64,000 nucleotides of DNA from Amaricoccus solimangrovi (lineage in GTDB: Bacteria; Pseudomonadota; Alphaproteobacteria; Rhodobacterales; Rhodobacteraceae), in NCBI RefSeq assembly GCF_006385685.1, contig NZ_VFRP01000004.1, forward strand, positions 207,876 to 271,875, written 5' to 3'. Under the pieces are notes generated by a model, which saw only the letters and a program-made list of their open reading frames with translations, ran no database searches and was not told the origin of the DNA. Position 1 is the first letter of the stretch; each line of letters starts with the position of its first letter. A program made the position numbers and the translations under genes. This document shows positions 17,770 through 26,543 of the stretch, in pieces.

Positions 17770-17866
17770 GGAAATCTTCCGGGAACTGGTTCCGGAACGC
17801 GCCGCGCTCCGGGCGAGGGGCCAGATAGCCCGGAGGTGCCCCCGCGGCAATGGTTCGCGAGCCAAA

Positions 17867-19480
17867 CTATTCGTCGTCGGCGTCTCCGGGCGGCAGCAGC
17901 GCCTCCAGCGCCTCGATCCGGTCCGCCTCGGATGGCGGCTTGTCCCAGCGGAGCCGGCTGATCCGGGGAAAGCGCATCGCGACCCCGGACTTGTGCCGGG
18001 TGGACCGGTTCAGCCCCTCGAAGGCGACTTCGAGCACGAGGCCGTGGCCGGGTTCCGCCCGCACCGCCCGCACCGGGCCGAACCGCTCGACGGTGTTGTC
18101 GCGCACGAAGCGGTCGATGCGGACGAGTTCCTCGTCGGTGAAGCCGAAATAGGCCTTGCCCACGGGGACGAGCGCGCCATCCGGCGCCCAGACGCCGAAG
18201 GTATAGTCGGAGTAATAGCCGGAGCGCTTGCCGTGCCCGCGCTGCGCGTACATCAGCACCGCGTCGATCACGCGGGGATCGCGCTTCCACTTGTACCAGT
18301 GGCCGGCCGGGCGGCCTGCGAGATAGGGGCTGTCGCGGCGCTTCAGCATCACGCCCTCGATCACCTCCTCCGGCGGCGCGGCCCGTTCGCGCGCGAGTTC
18401 GGCCCAGCTTTCGAAGCCGATGAGCGGCGAGAGGTCGAACCGGTCGCGGTCGAGCCCCGCCGCGAAGGCCTCGAGCCGGGCGCGGCGGGCGTCGAAGGGC
18501 GCGGGCCGCAGATCCTCCCCGCCCTCGCGCAGCAGGTCGTATAGGCGGAGGAAGGCCGGGAAGCGCCCCATCTCGCGCGCCGTCACCGTCTTGCGGTTCA
18601 GCCGCCGCTGCAGGTCGCCGAAGGGCGCCGCCCCGGCCCCGAGCCCCTCCGGCCGCGCGACGAGCAGTTCCCCGTCGAGCGTCGCATCGAAGCGCATCGC
18701 CTCGACGAGATCGGGAAAGGCGCGCGAGATCTCCTCGCCCGTGCGCGAATAGAGCCGCTGGCCCTCCGGCCCGGCGGAGGCCTGCACCCGGATCCCGTCC
18801 CATTTCCATTCCGCGCGGAAATCGGCCGGGTCGAGCTTCGCCCGGTCGGCCTCCTCCAGCGGATGGGACAGCATGACGGGGCGGAAGCCGAGCCGCGTGT
18901 CCGCGGCCGGCCGCGCCCCCGTTCCGCCGAGCCAGGCGAAGAGCGCCGCGTAGGGCGGCTCCAGCCCGTGCCAGACCTCCTCGATCTCGTTCACGTCCCG
19001 GCCGCCGAAATCGGCCAGCGCCTGTTTCGCGAGTCGGGCCGAGACGCCGACGCGCAGCCCGCCGGTGACGAGCTTCAGGAGCGCGAAGCGCGCGGGCGCG
19101 TCGAGCGCGTCGAGCCGGCGCTCGACCAGGCGCGGCGCCTCGCGCCGGGAGGCGCCGCGCAGTTCCGCGACAACCTCCCCCAAGGGCGGGTCGGCGGGCG
19201 GGGTGGCGCCTTCGGGCCACATCAGCGCGATCGTCTCCGCCAGATCGCCGACGAAGTCGTGGGAGAGCGCGAAGAGTTCCGGATCCGCCCGCTCGGCGAT
19301 CAGCGCGCGGAGCATCGCGGGCTTCACCGTGTCGAGCCGCAGGTCGCCGGTGATCGCCGCGAGCCCCCAGCCGCGATCGGGATCGGGCGCCTCCGCCAGA
19401 TAGGCCTCGATCAGCCGCAGCTTGCCGTTGCGCGACGGCGTGAGCGACAGGCGGTCGAGCAGGGTGGCGAAGCGGCGCAT
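17867..19480 (-). CDS. ATP-dependent DNA ligase
   Basis: Seals nicks in duplex DNA with ATP. The 537-residue protein has an N-terminal DNA-binding domain (1-200), the adenylation domain with the nucleotidyl lysine at residue 226 in AEWKWDGIRVQ, the downstream motifs LYSRTGEEISRAFP, TLDGELLVAR and VIEGVMLKRRDSPY, and a C-terminal oligonucleotide-binding fold with WYKWKRDPRVIDAVLMY. This is the stand-alone bacterial ligase type that travels with a metallo-beta-lactamase exonuclease. Its start overlaps the exonuclease stop by one base (TGATG). The Lhr-like helicase and PdeM phosphatase found in some such clusters are not in this window. Confidence 0.92.
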   Translation of the reverse strand: MRRFATLLDRLSLTPSRNGKLRLIEAYLAEAPDPDRGWGLAAITGDLRLDTVKPAMLRALIAERADPELFALSHDFVGDLAETIALMWPEGATPPADPPLGEVVAELRGASRREAPRLVERRLDALDAPARFALLKLVTGGLRVGVSARLAKQALADFGGRDVNEIEEVWHGLEPPYAALFAWLGGTGARPAADTRLGFRPVMLSHPLEEADRAKLDPADFRAEWKWDGIRVQASAGPEGQRLYSRTGEEISRAFPDLVEAMRFDATLDGELLVARPEGLGAGAAPFGDLQRRLNRKTVTAREMGRFPAFLRLYDLLREGGEDLRPAPFDARRARLEAFAAGLDRDRFDLSPLIGFESWAELARERAAPPEEVIEGVMLKRRDSPYLAGRPAGHWYKWKRDPRVIDAVLMYAQRGHGKRSGYYSDYTFGVWAPDGALVPVGKAYFGFTDEELVRIDRFVRDNTVERFGPVRAVRAEPGHGLVLEVAFEGLNRSTRHKSGVAMRFPRISRLRWDKPPSEADRIEALEALLPPGDADDE

Positions 19481-20496
19481 CAGTCCTCCGCCTCGTCCTC
19501 GTAGCCGACGAGATGCAGCGGCCGCGCCGCGCGCCGCTCGAGCGCGCACCAGCGCAGCAGCGCCTCTTCCCGGCCATGGGTGATCCAGGTCTCCGCCGGG
19601 GAGAGTTCGGTCAGCGTCGCGGTCAGTTCGGACCAGTCGGAATGGTCGGAGATGACGAGCGCGAGTTCGACACCCCGCTGCCGTGCCCGCGCGCGCACGC
19701 GCATCCAGCCGGAGGCGAAGGCGATCAGCGGATCGGCGAAGCGCCGGACCCAGGTTGCCGCGAAGGCCGAGGGGGGACCGAGCACGATCTCCCCCGCGAA
19801 GCCCCTGCCCCGCTGCCCGGCCACGGTCGCCGGGGCGAGCGGGCCGAGATCGATGCCGCGCGAGACGTAGTAGTCGCACATCCGCGAAAGCGCGCCATGG
19901 ATCCGGATCGGCGCGTCATGGCCCACGTCGCGCAGGAGCCGGATGAGCCGCTGCGCCTTGCCGAGCGAATAGGCGCCGACGAGATGCGCCCGGTCCGGGA
20001 AGAGCGCGAGCGAGTCGAGCAGCCGCCGCGCCTCCGCCTCCGGCGGCGGATGGCGGAACACCGGCAGGCCGAAGGTCGCCTCGGTGATGAAGATGTCGGA
20101 GGGGACAGGCTCGAAGGGCGCGCAGGTCGGATCGGCCGCGCGCTTGTAGTCCCCCGCCGCCGTGATCCGGAGCCCGCGCCAGGCGACGGAGATCTGCGCG
20201 GAACCGAGCACATGGCCCGCGGGATGGAACGAGACCGCGACGCCGCCGATATCGACCACCGCGCCCGGCACCGCCTCCTGCCGCGCGCCGGCGAAATCCT
20301 CGCCCATCCGGATCGCCATGATGTCGAGCGTCTCGCGCGTCGCGAGCACCGCGCCATGGCCGGCACGCGCGTGGTCGGAATGCCCATGGGTGACGAGCGC
20401 GCGCGGCACCGGCCGGACCGGATCGATGTGGAAATCGCCCGGAGGGCAATAGAGCCCCTCGGGGCGCGGAACGAGGAGGTCCGAGGGGCGGATCAT
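19480..20496 (-). CDS. Ligase-associated DNA exonuclease (metallo-beta-lactamase fold)
   Basis: A 338-residue beta-CASP-like nuclease of the family named for its linkage to ATP-dependent DNA ligase. The metal-binding motif HGHSDHAR lies at about residues 37-44, with further ligands in HPAGHVLGSAQI and AAGDYKR, and the C-terminal ISDHSDWSEL and ITHGREE complete the set. It should act with the ligase in DNA end processing and repair. It is immediately upstream of the ligase and translationally coupled to it. Confidence 0.93.
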   Translation of the reverse strand: MIRPSDLLVPRPEGLYCPPGDFHIDPVRPVPRALVTHGHSDHARAGHGAVLATRETLDIMAIRMGEDFAGARQEAVPGAVVDIGGVAVSFHPAGHVLGSAQISVAWRGLRITAAGDYKRAADPTCAPFEPVPSDIFITEATFGLPVFRHPPPEAEARRLLDSLALFPDRAHLVGAYSLGKAQRLIRLLRDVGHDAPIRIHGALSRMCDYYVSRGIDLGPLAPATVAGQRGRGFAGEIVLGPPSAFAATWVRRFADPLIAFASGWMRVRARARQRGVELALVISDHSDWSELTATLTELSPAETWITHGREEALLRWCALERRAARPLHLVGYEDEAED

Positions 20497-20682
20497 TTCG
20501 CTTCAACCGCGAGGCGGGTCGGGAGTTCCCGCGAGGATGGCCGCGGAACCGCCGTCTGTCGGGCGCGGCCCGCCGGCATCCTTCCGCCACGGGCGCGGCC
20601 CCTGAAATGCGCCGCGGGCGCCAGGCTCGCCACGGGCGCGCCGCCCGACGCGGCGCCACCGCCCGGAGGGCCTTTCTCCATG

Positions 20683-20708
20683 CGAAAGGCCGCCCCTGGG
20701 GGCGGCCT
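20683..20708 (-). terminator. Terminator of the csbD-like gene
   Basis: A perfect 10-base-pair stem (AGGCCGCCCC at 20687-20696 with GGGGCGGCCT at 20699-20708) is followed in the minus direction by a short TTC tract. It lies 34 bases after the csbD stop codon. I see no gene in the 245 bases between the ligase-associated exonuclease and csbD. Confidence 0.55.
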
Positions 20709-20741
20709 CGCCAGTCATGCGCGAAAGGTTCCGGCGCGGGG

Positions 20742-20933
20742 TCAGGTGCGATCGACGACGTCCTTGGCCGCGTCCTTCGCATCGCCCTTCGCCTGCTGCA
20801 GCTTGCCCTTGGCCTCCTGCCCGGCGCCCTCCGCCTCCATCTCGGGGTCGTCGAGCGCGCGGCCGGTCGCTTCGCGGGCCTTGCCGGCGAGTTCGTTGGT
20901 CGTGCCCTTCACCTTGTCCGTCGTGCTGCTCAT
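20742..20933 (-). CDS. CsbD-family stress protein
   Basis: A 63-residue hydrophilic, alanine- and lysine-rich protein with the CsbD pattern: DKVKGTTNELAGKAREATGR followed by EAEGAGQEAKGKLQQAKGDA. Members accumulate under general stress in many bacteria, but their molecular role is unknown. The ATG at 20933 is chosen because AAGGGAA lies six bases upstream. I looked for an EcfG-type promoter in the 105 bases upstream and did not find one. It is monocistronic, with its own terminator. Confidence 0.87.
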   Translation of the reverse strand: MSSTTDKVKGTTNELAGKAREATGRALDDPEMEAEGAGQEAKGKLQQAKGDAKDAAKDVVDRT

Positions 20934-21020
20934 TCTGTTCCCTTTCATTTCACTGGGTCAGTGACGCCGGGAAAACGACGGGGAACGCGATTGGTTGCAC
21001 GGGAGCCGATCACGGCCCGC

Positions 21021-21041
21021 TGAGCGGCGCGCCGCCGCTCA
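21021..21041 (-). terminator. Hairpin across the stop codon of the RND permease gene
   Basis: TGAGCGGC (21021-21028) and GCCGCTCA (21034-21041) pair in an 8-base-pair stem that includes the permease stop codon. No T-run follows, so it is a weak terminator or an mRNA 3'-end stabiliser. Confidence 0.35.
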
Positions 21042-24000
21042 GGCCGGCGCGGAAACGCCTTCCGGTCGCCGGGATTCCGCCACGTCGCCATGCGAGATGT
21101 AGGTGTAGAACATCGGCACGACGAAGAGGGTGAACATCGTCCCGATCAGCATGCCGGTGAAGATCACGAGCCCGATCGAGTAGCGCGCCGCCGCGCCCGC
21201 GCCCTCGGCGAAGATGAGCGGGATCACCGCGAGCGCCATCGCCGCCGTCGTCATCAGGATCGGCCTGAGACGGACCTTGGCCGCGGCCACGATCGCCTCG
21301 CGTTTCGAGAAGCCGTGCGCCTCGCGCTGCTGGTTGGCGAATTCGACGAGCAGGATGCCGTGCTTGGTGATGAGGCCGATCAGCGTGATGAGCCCGACCT
21401 GGGTGTAGATGTTGAGCGTGCCGAGCCCGAGGTTGAGCGGCAGGACCGCCCCGAAGATCGAGAGCGGCACCGACATCAGGATGATGAACGGGTCGCGCAG
21501 GCTCTCGAACTGCGCCGCGAGCACCAGATAGATCACCACGATGGCGAGCGCGAAGGCGATCAGCAGCGTGTTGCCCTGCGTGACCTCGAGCCGCGACTGG
21601 TCCGAATAGTCGATGAAGAACCCGTCCGAGATCTCCTCCTCGGCGATCTGGCGCAGCGTCGCGAGCCCCTCGCCCGAGGTGACGCCCGGCAGCGGCAGCG
21701 CCGAGAGGGTGGCGGAGTTGAGCTGGTTGAACTGTTCGATCGCGGCGGGCGAGGCGTTGGTGCCCACGGTCACGACCGAGGAGAGCGGCACCATCTCGCC
21801 GGTCGAGGCGCGCACGAAGAAGTCGCCGAGCTGGTCGGGATTGGCGCGCCATTCGCGCGGCACCTGGGTGATCACGTCGTAGCTGTTCGAGTCGCGGTCG
21901 AATTGCCCGATCGAGGCGCCGCCGACCATGAGGCCGAGCGTGTTGCCGATGTCGGCGACCGAGACGTTGAGGCTGGCCGCGCGGTCGCGGTCGATCGTGA
22001 CGCGGGTCTGCGGCTGGTCGAAGGACATCGAATCCTGCACGACGATGTACTTGCCGGTCGCGGTGGCGCGCTGCTTGATCTTCTCCGCGAGTTCGTAGAC
22101 CCGCTCGGGCGAATAGATCGACTGCAGCACGAGCGAGATCGGCAGCCCTCCGCCCGCGCCGGGCAGCGTCGGGGGCGCGAAGACGAAGCCCTGCATCCCC
22201 GCCTGGCGGTTCAGCATCACCTGGATTTCCTGCTGGATCTCGCCCTGCGACCGGTCGCGCTCCGCCCAGTCCTTCAGCGCCCAGATGTAGAAGGCCGAGC
22301 CGGGCGTGCCGAGCGCGCCGCCGATCGAGAAGCTGGTGCGCACCTCCGGCGTGTCCTTGGAGAGTTCGTAGATCTGGTCGGTATAGAGCTTGGTATATTC
22401 GTTCGTCGCGTATTTCGGCCCGTTCAGGATCGCGAAGAGCGCGCCCGAATCCTCGTCCGGGGCAAGCTCGGAGGTGGTGTTGAGGAACATGAAGACCGTG
22501 ACGCTGAAGAGCGAGACCACCATCAGCAGCGTCACCGGGCGATAGTCGAGCGAGCTCGACACCCGGCGCTCGTACCAGTTCGCGAGCCCGTCGAAGGCGC
22601 GGTCGACGATACGCTGGAACCGCCCCGGCTCCCCCGCCTTCAGGAGCCGCGCCGACATGGCCGGCGTGATCGTGAGCGCGATCACGCCCGAGAGGATCAC
22701 CGCGCCGGCGAGGGTGAAGGAGAATTCGCGGAAGAGCGCGCCGGTCAGCCCGCCGGTGAAGCCGAGCGGCGTCAGCACGGCGGCGAGCGTGATCGTCATC
22801 GCGACGACGGGCCCCGCGATCTCCTTCATGCCGATGACCGACGCCTCCATCGGCGTCAGCCCCTCCTCGATATGGCGGTGGATGTTCTCCACCACCACGA
22901 TCGCGTCGTCGACGACGAGCCCGATCGCGAGAACCATCGCAAGCAGCGACAGCAGGTTGATCGAATAGCCGAGCGCGAGCAGCAGGAAGCAGACGCCGAT
23001 CAGCGACAGCGGAATCGTCACGATCGGCATCAGCACCGAGCGGAACGAGCCGAGGAATAGGATGATCACGATCACGACGATGACCACCGCCTCGCCGATC
23101 GTCTTGAACACCTCGCGGATCGAGGCGGAGATGGTCTCCGTCGAATCGTAGACGAGTTCGATCGACATGCCGCGCGGCAGCGAGGCGTTGATCGCGGGAA
23201 GTTCCGCCACCACCGCGTCCGCGACGTCGAGCGGGTTCGCCGCCGGGGTCGGGAAGATGCCGATGAAGGTGCCGGCCTTGCCCCCGAAGGTCACGATGGT
23301 GTCGTGGTTCTCGGCCCCGAGCTCGATCCGTGCCACGTCGCGCAGCCGCACCACCGCGTCACCCTCGCCCCGGATCGGCAGCGTGCCGAAGGCCTCGGGC
23401 GATTGCAGCGTCGACTGCAGCGTGATCGATGTCGCGGTGAACTCGTTCTCGGTCTTGCCGGGCGCGGAGAGGAAGTTCGAGTTGCTGATCGCCTGCAGCA
23501 CCTCGCCCGCCGTCACGCCGCGGGCCGCGAGCGCGAGCGGATCGAGCCAGATCCGCATCGAATAGTTCGCCGCGCCGATGATCTCGATCTCCGCGACGCC
23601 GGGGATGGTCGACATCCGGGGCCGGATCACCCGGTCGAGATATTCGGTCAGCTGCTCCTGGTTCATGTTCGGGTTCTGCGCCGCGAGATAGAGGAGCGCG
23701 AACTGCTGGCCGGTACCCTTGACGATCGACGGATCCTCCGCCCCGTCGGGCAGCTGGCTCCGCACCTGCTGCACCTTCGCGAGCACCTCGGTCAGCGCGA
23801 CGTCCGGATCGGAGCCGAGCTTCATGTGGACCTGCACGACGCTGACCGAGGGCGTCGATTGCGAGGTGACGTAGTCGATGTTCTCGGTCGTGGCGACCGC
23901 CTGCGCGATCGGCGAGGTGATGAAGCCCTGGATCAGGTCGGGCGGCGCGCCCTGGTAGACGGTGGTGACGGTCACGACCGTCTCCTCGACCTCGGGATAT

Positions 24001-24107
24001 TCCCGGATCGCGAGGTTGAAGATGCCGTAGAACCCCGCCAGCAGCATGAAGGCCGCGAGCACCGTCGAGAGGACGGGCCGGCGGATGAAGAGCTCGCTGA
24101 GGTTCAT
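21039..24107 (-). CDS. RND multidrug efflux permease (AcrB/MexB type)
   Basis: A 1022-residue inner-membrane proton/drug antiporter. The N-terminus MNLSELFIRRPVLSTVLAAF is the standard first helix, NLLSLLAMVLAIGLVVDDAI shows the paired aspartates of helix 4 used in proton relay, and the second half repeats the plan with FIDYS and ISLGLGTLNIYTQVGLITLIG-like sequence (LGTLNIYTQVGLITLIGLI). Two large periplasmic loops follow helices 1 and 7. It lies 10 bases downstream of its adaptor gene. No TolC-like outer-membrane channel is encoded beside it, so it presumably uses one from elsewhere. Confidence 0.95.
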   Translation of the reverse strand: MNLSELFIRRPVLSTVLAAFMLLAGFYGIFNLAIREYPEVEETVVTVTTVYQGAPPDLIQGFITSPIAQAVATTENIDYVTSQSTPSVSVVQVHMKLGSDPDVALTEVLAKVQQVRSQLPDGAEDPSIVKGTGQQFALLYLAAQNPNMNQEQLTEYLDRVIRPRMSTIPGVAEIEIIGAANYSMRIWLDPLALAARGVTAGEVLQAISNSNFLSAPGKTENEFTATSITLQSTLQSPEAFGTLPIRGEGDAVVRLRDVARIELGAENHDTIVTFGGKAGTFIGIFPTPAANPLDVADAVVAELPAINASLPRGMSIELVYDSTETISASIREVFKTIGEAVVIVVIVIILFLGSFRSVLMPIVTIPLSLIGVCFLLLALGYSINLLSLLAMVLAIGLVVDDAIVVVENIHRHIEEGLTPMEASVIGMKEIAGPVVAMTITLAAVLTPLGFTGGLTGALFREFSFTLAGAVILSGVIALTITPAMSARLLKAGEPGRFQRIVDRAFDGLANWYERRVSSSLDYRPVTLLMVVSLFSVTVFMFLNTTSELAPDEDSGALFAILNGPKYATNEYTKLYTDQIYELSKDTPEVRTSFSIGGALGTPGSAFYIWALKDWAERDRSQGEIQQEIQVMLNRQAGMQGFVFAPPTLPGAGGGLPISLVLQSIYSPERVYELAEKIKQRATATGKYIVVQDSMSFDQPQTRVTIDRDRAASLNVSVADIGNTLGLMVGGASIGQFDRDSNSYDVITQVPREWRANPDQLGDFFVRASTGEMVPLSSVVTVGTNASPAAIEQFNQLNSATLSALPLPGVTSGEGLATLRQIAEEEISDGFFIDYSDQSRLEVTQGNTLLIAFALAIVVIYLVLAAQFESLRDPFIILMSVPLSIFGAVLPLNLGLGTLNIYTQVGLITLIGLITKHGILLVEFANQQREAHGFSKREAIVAAAKVRLRPILMTTAAMALAVIPLIFAEGAGAAARYSIGLVIFTGMLIGTMFTLFVVPMFYTYISHGDVAESRRPEGVSAPA

Positions 24108-24117
24108 CGCGCCGCCC

Positions 24118-25236
24118 CTACTGCCCGATGGCCCGGAATTCGGCGTCGGCGGGATTGATCGTGTTGTCGATCTTCACCGGGGCGCCGGTGAAGAGGCGGT
24201 TCTGGCCCGCCGTGACCACGACATCGCCCGGCGAGAGCCCGGAGGTGACCTCCACCCGGCCGAGCGAGCGGCGGCCCACCTGGACGAAGACCTGCTCGAC
24301 CGTCGTCTTCTTCTGGTCGCCCTCGCCCTCTTCCTGCACCACGTAGACGCCGTCGCCGTAGAGCGTCGAATTGACGGCGGTCTGCGGCAGCGAGATCACG
24401 CCCTCCTCCGCCGGAAGCTCGACGCGCACCCGCAGGAACTGGCCGGGATTGAGCGAATGGCCGGGATCCTCGATCTCGGCCCGCACGGTGACGAGCCGGC
24501 TGTTCGGGTCGATCCGGGGCTCGATGCCGATCACCTGGCCCCGGAGCGAGATGTCGCCCACCTCGGAAGTCGCCACGACGGGCATGCCGATCCGCACGAT
24601 GCGTCCCTGCTGCTCGGGGATCGAGAAGTCGACGCGCATCGAATCGAGATCCTGCAGCGTCGCATAGACCGTGCCGGCGGCCAGATACTGGCCGACATCG
24701 ACCTGCGGGATGCCGATCGTGCCGGCGAAGGGCGCGCGCAGCGCCTTCTGGCGCATCACGGCGGTCAGCTTCTCGACCTCCGCCCGCGCGCTGGTCGCGC
24801 TGGCCTGGGCCTCGTCGAGGTCGTTCGCCGCCGTCACGCCCCGCGCCTGGAGCGTCTGCTGGCGTTTCAGCTGGGTCTCGCTCAGGTTCAGCGTCGCATT
24901 CGCCGCGGCGAGGTCGGCCTGTTCGATCGCATCGTCGAGCTGGACGAGGATCTCGCCCGCCTCGACCTCGTCATTGGCCTGGAACCGGATCTGCTTGACG
25001 ATGCCCGGCGTCTCCACGCCGAGTTCGACGCCCTGTTTCGCGCGGGCGGTGCCGATGGCCTCGACCCCCGGGGTCCAGGTTCCGGGCTCGACCGCGACGG
25101 TCGAGACCGCCACCGGCTCGGGCTGCCGGTTGGCGAAGAACTGCCCGATCATCTTGTCGCGGAACAGGTTGAAGCCGACGATGCCGCCGACGACGAGCCC
25201 GAGCAGGATGACCGCGATAATAAGCCGTTTGATCAT
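24118..25236 (-). CDS. RND efflux periplasmic adaptor (membrane fusion protein)
   Basis: A 372-residue adaptor that bridges the RND permease and an outer-membrane channel. It has an N-terminal membrane anchor (IIAVILLGLVVGGIVGFNLF, about 5-24) rather than a lipobox, a lipoyl-like half-motif (VETPGIVKQIRFQANDEVEA), a coiled-coil hairpin (about 100-150, rich in Ala, Gln and Glu), the second half-motif LRAPFAGTIGIPQVDVGQYL, and a beta-barrel. The ATG at 25236 is the first that leaves a sensible anchor. The permease gene follows after 10 bases. Confidence 0.93.
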   Translation of the reverse strand: MIKRLIIAVILLGLVVGGIVGFNLFRDKMIGQFFANRQPEPVAVSTVAVEPGTWTPGVEAIGTARAKQGVELGVETPGIVKQIRFQANDEVEAGEILVQLDDAIEQADLAAANATLNLSETQLKRQQTLQARGVTAANDLDEAQASATSARAEVEKLTAVMRQKALRAPFAGTIGIPQVDVGQYLAAGTVYATLQDLDSMRVDFSIPEQQGRIVRIGMPVVATSEVGDISLRGQVIGIEPRIDPNSRLVTVRAEIEDPGHSLNPGQFLRVRVELPAEEGVISLPQTAVNSTLYGDGVYVVQEEGEGDQKKTTVEQVFVQVGRRSLGRVEVTSGLSPGDVVVTAGQNRLFTGAPVKIDNTINPADAEFRAIGQ

Positions 25237-25415
25237 CCGACACCCGATCCCACAGACCCGAAACTCCGCCCGCCGCGGGGCCGCGTGCCGCCCGCGCGCG
25301 CCGGACAAAATACGACCGCCTCAAGAAATTCGCGAGAAGTCCTGCGCTGTTTCGGTCACGCGGTCAAGTCTCCGCGACGGGATCCGCGACCTGGACGAGT
25401 AGCGGACGAGCGCGG

Positions 25416-25444
25416 TTGATCCGGGCGACGCCGATGCCTAACAC
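25416..25444 (+). promoter_or_regulatory. Possible promoter of the duplicated-domain lipoprotein gene
   Basis: TTGATC (25416-25421) and TAACAC (25439-25444) are 17 bases apart, 32 bases before the ATG at 25477. The -35 side also contains TGATCC, the -35 element of RpoE-type ECF promoters in Rhodobacter, but the -10 side does not fit that class well. This is a weak call from inspection only. It lies within a 240-base divergent region shared with the efflux operon. Confidence 0.3.
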
Positions 25445-25476
25445 TGCGCGCGACGTATCGAGAAGGAGGGACTGCG

Positions 25477-26031
25477 ATGCGGAACATTCTGGCTCTGACG
25501 GGCGCGGCCGCGCTGGCGCTCGCCGCCTGCGCGGGTCCGATGGCGGGACCGCGGACGGCCGCCACGGGCGAGACGATCCTGGCCCAGGGCACGGTCGTCT
25601 CGGTCGATCAGGCGACGCGCGAGGTCGTGATCGCGGGGCCCGAGGGCAACCGGATCGCCTTCGTGGCCGGGCCGGAGGTGCGCAACCTCGCCCAGGTCGC
25701 GGCCGGCGACACGGTCACGGTCGGCTATCACGATTCCGTCGTGCTCAGCATGGCCGAGGCCGACGCGCCGCAGGGCAGCGTCGCGGGGGTGTCGCGGGCG
25801 CCCGAGGGCGCGCGGCCGTCGGGCGGCGCGGTCATCGCGACCGACGTCGTGGTGACGGTCGTCTCCTACGACGACAAGTCGGGCTTCGCCGTCTTCCGCA
25901 CCGACGACGGCGTGACCCATCGCGCCACCGTGCCGCCGGAACTGCGCACCTTCGCCGAGCGCGCCGCGCCCGGCAGCCGCGTCAAGGTGTCGCTCACCGA
26001 GGCGCTCGCGGTCAGCGTGACCGAGAACTGA
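25477..26031 (+). CDS. Lipoprotein with two tandem beta-rich repeats, function unknown
   Basis: A 184-residue lipoprotein precursor with the lipobox LAAC (acylated cysteine at about residue 18). The mature part looks like two related repeats of about 60 residues. The first has VVSVDQATREVVIAGPEGN and PEVRNLAQVAAGDTVTV; the second has VVTVVSYDDKSGFAVFRTDDG and PELRTFAERAAPGSRVKV. Each probably forms a small beta-barrel. I do not know a named family. AAGGAGGGA is an excellent ribosome-binding site. It is divergent from the RND operon and convergent with the marR gene. Confidence 0.75.
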   Translation: MRNILALTGAAALALAACAGPMAGPRTAATGETILAQGTVVSVDQATREVVIAGPEGNRIAFVAGPEVRNLAQVAAGDTVTVGYHDSVVLSMAEADAPQGSVAGVSRAPEGARPSGGAVIATDVVVTVVSYDDKSGFAVFRTDDGVTHRATVPPELRTFAERAAPGSRVKVSLTEALAVSVTEN

Positions 26032-26042
26032 CGCCGGGAACG

Positions 26043-26069
26043 GCCCCGCCGCGCGGCGCGCGGCGGGGC
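26043..26069. terminator. Strong bidirectional hairpin between convergent genes
   Basis: A perfect 12-base-pair GC stem (GCCCCGCCGCGC at 26043-26054 with GCGCGGCGGGGC at 26058-26069, loop GGC) fills the 38-base gap between the lipoprotein gene and the convergent marR gene. It lacks a T-run on both sides, but its position fits a shared terminator. Confidence 0.5.
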
Positions 26070-26543
26070 TCAGGGCTCGTCCGCGCCCAGGACCGCGCGA
26101 ATGGCCCGGAGCGTCGGCAGCGCGTCGCGCAGACGCCCCGGGCCGAGTTCCTCGAGCAGGTCGTCGAAGACCGGCGCCATCGCGATCACCGCGCGGTCGC
26201 GCGCGGATTGGCCGGCGGGGCTGATGCCCACCCATTTGCGGCGCGCGTCGTCCCAGTCGGGACGGACATGGACGTAGCCCGCCGCGTCGAGCCGGTTCAG
26301 CGTGTTGGTCATCGCCCCCTTCGTCACGTGGAAGATCCGGGCGAGCTGGCCGGGGGTCTTTTCGCCGCCGAGCCGCGCGAAATGGTTGAGCACCATGAAA
26401 TGCGACAGCTCCATCCCCCGGGGCAGCGCGCGCTGCAGCCGGCCGCGGGCCAGCTGCTCGATCATCACGATCTCGCTGAAGAAGACGATCACCATCGGAT
26501 CGCGCGGCGATTCGACCGGCGCGCGCCGGGGAGGCCGGCTCAC
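26070..26543 (-). CDS. MarR-family transcriptional regulator
   Basis: A 157-residue winged-helix regulator. The recognition region is ARIFHVTKGAMTNTLNRLDA (about 87-106), followed by the wing DWDDARRKWVGISPAG with the family DxR signature (DDAR) at about 117-120. The long N-terminal stretch before the first helix is proline- and arginine-rich. Its start overlaps the stop of the nitrilase-family gene by four bases (ATGA), so the two are translationally coupled; an effector or target cannot be named. Confidence 0.88.
   Translation of the reverse strand: MSRPPRRAPVESPRDPMVIVFFSEIVMIEQLARGRLQRALPRGMELSHFMVLNHFARLGGEKTPGQLARIFHVTKGAMTNTLNRLDAAGYVHVRPDWDDARRKWVGISPAGQSARDRAVIAMAPVFDDLLEELGPGRLRDALPTLRAIRAVLGADEP

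Noticed and set aside
17770..17865. An upstream in-frame TTG at 17865 as the start of the MFS exporter.
   Set aside because: It adds 32 arginine- and serine-rich residues not seen in MdtD-like proteins. TTG 17769 has a better ribosome-binding site and gives the family length.
20669..20691. GGCCTTTC / GAAAGGCC repeat overlapping the csbD terminator, considered as an attenuator-antiterminator pair.
   Set aside because: In the direction of transcription the competing arm is made after the terminator stem, so it could not prevent termination.
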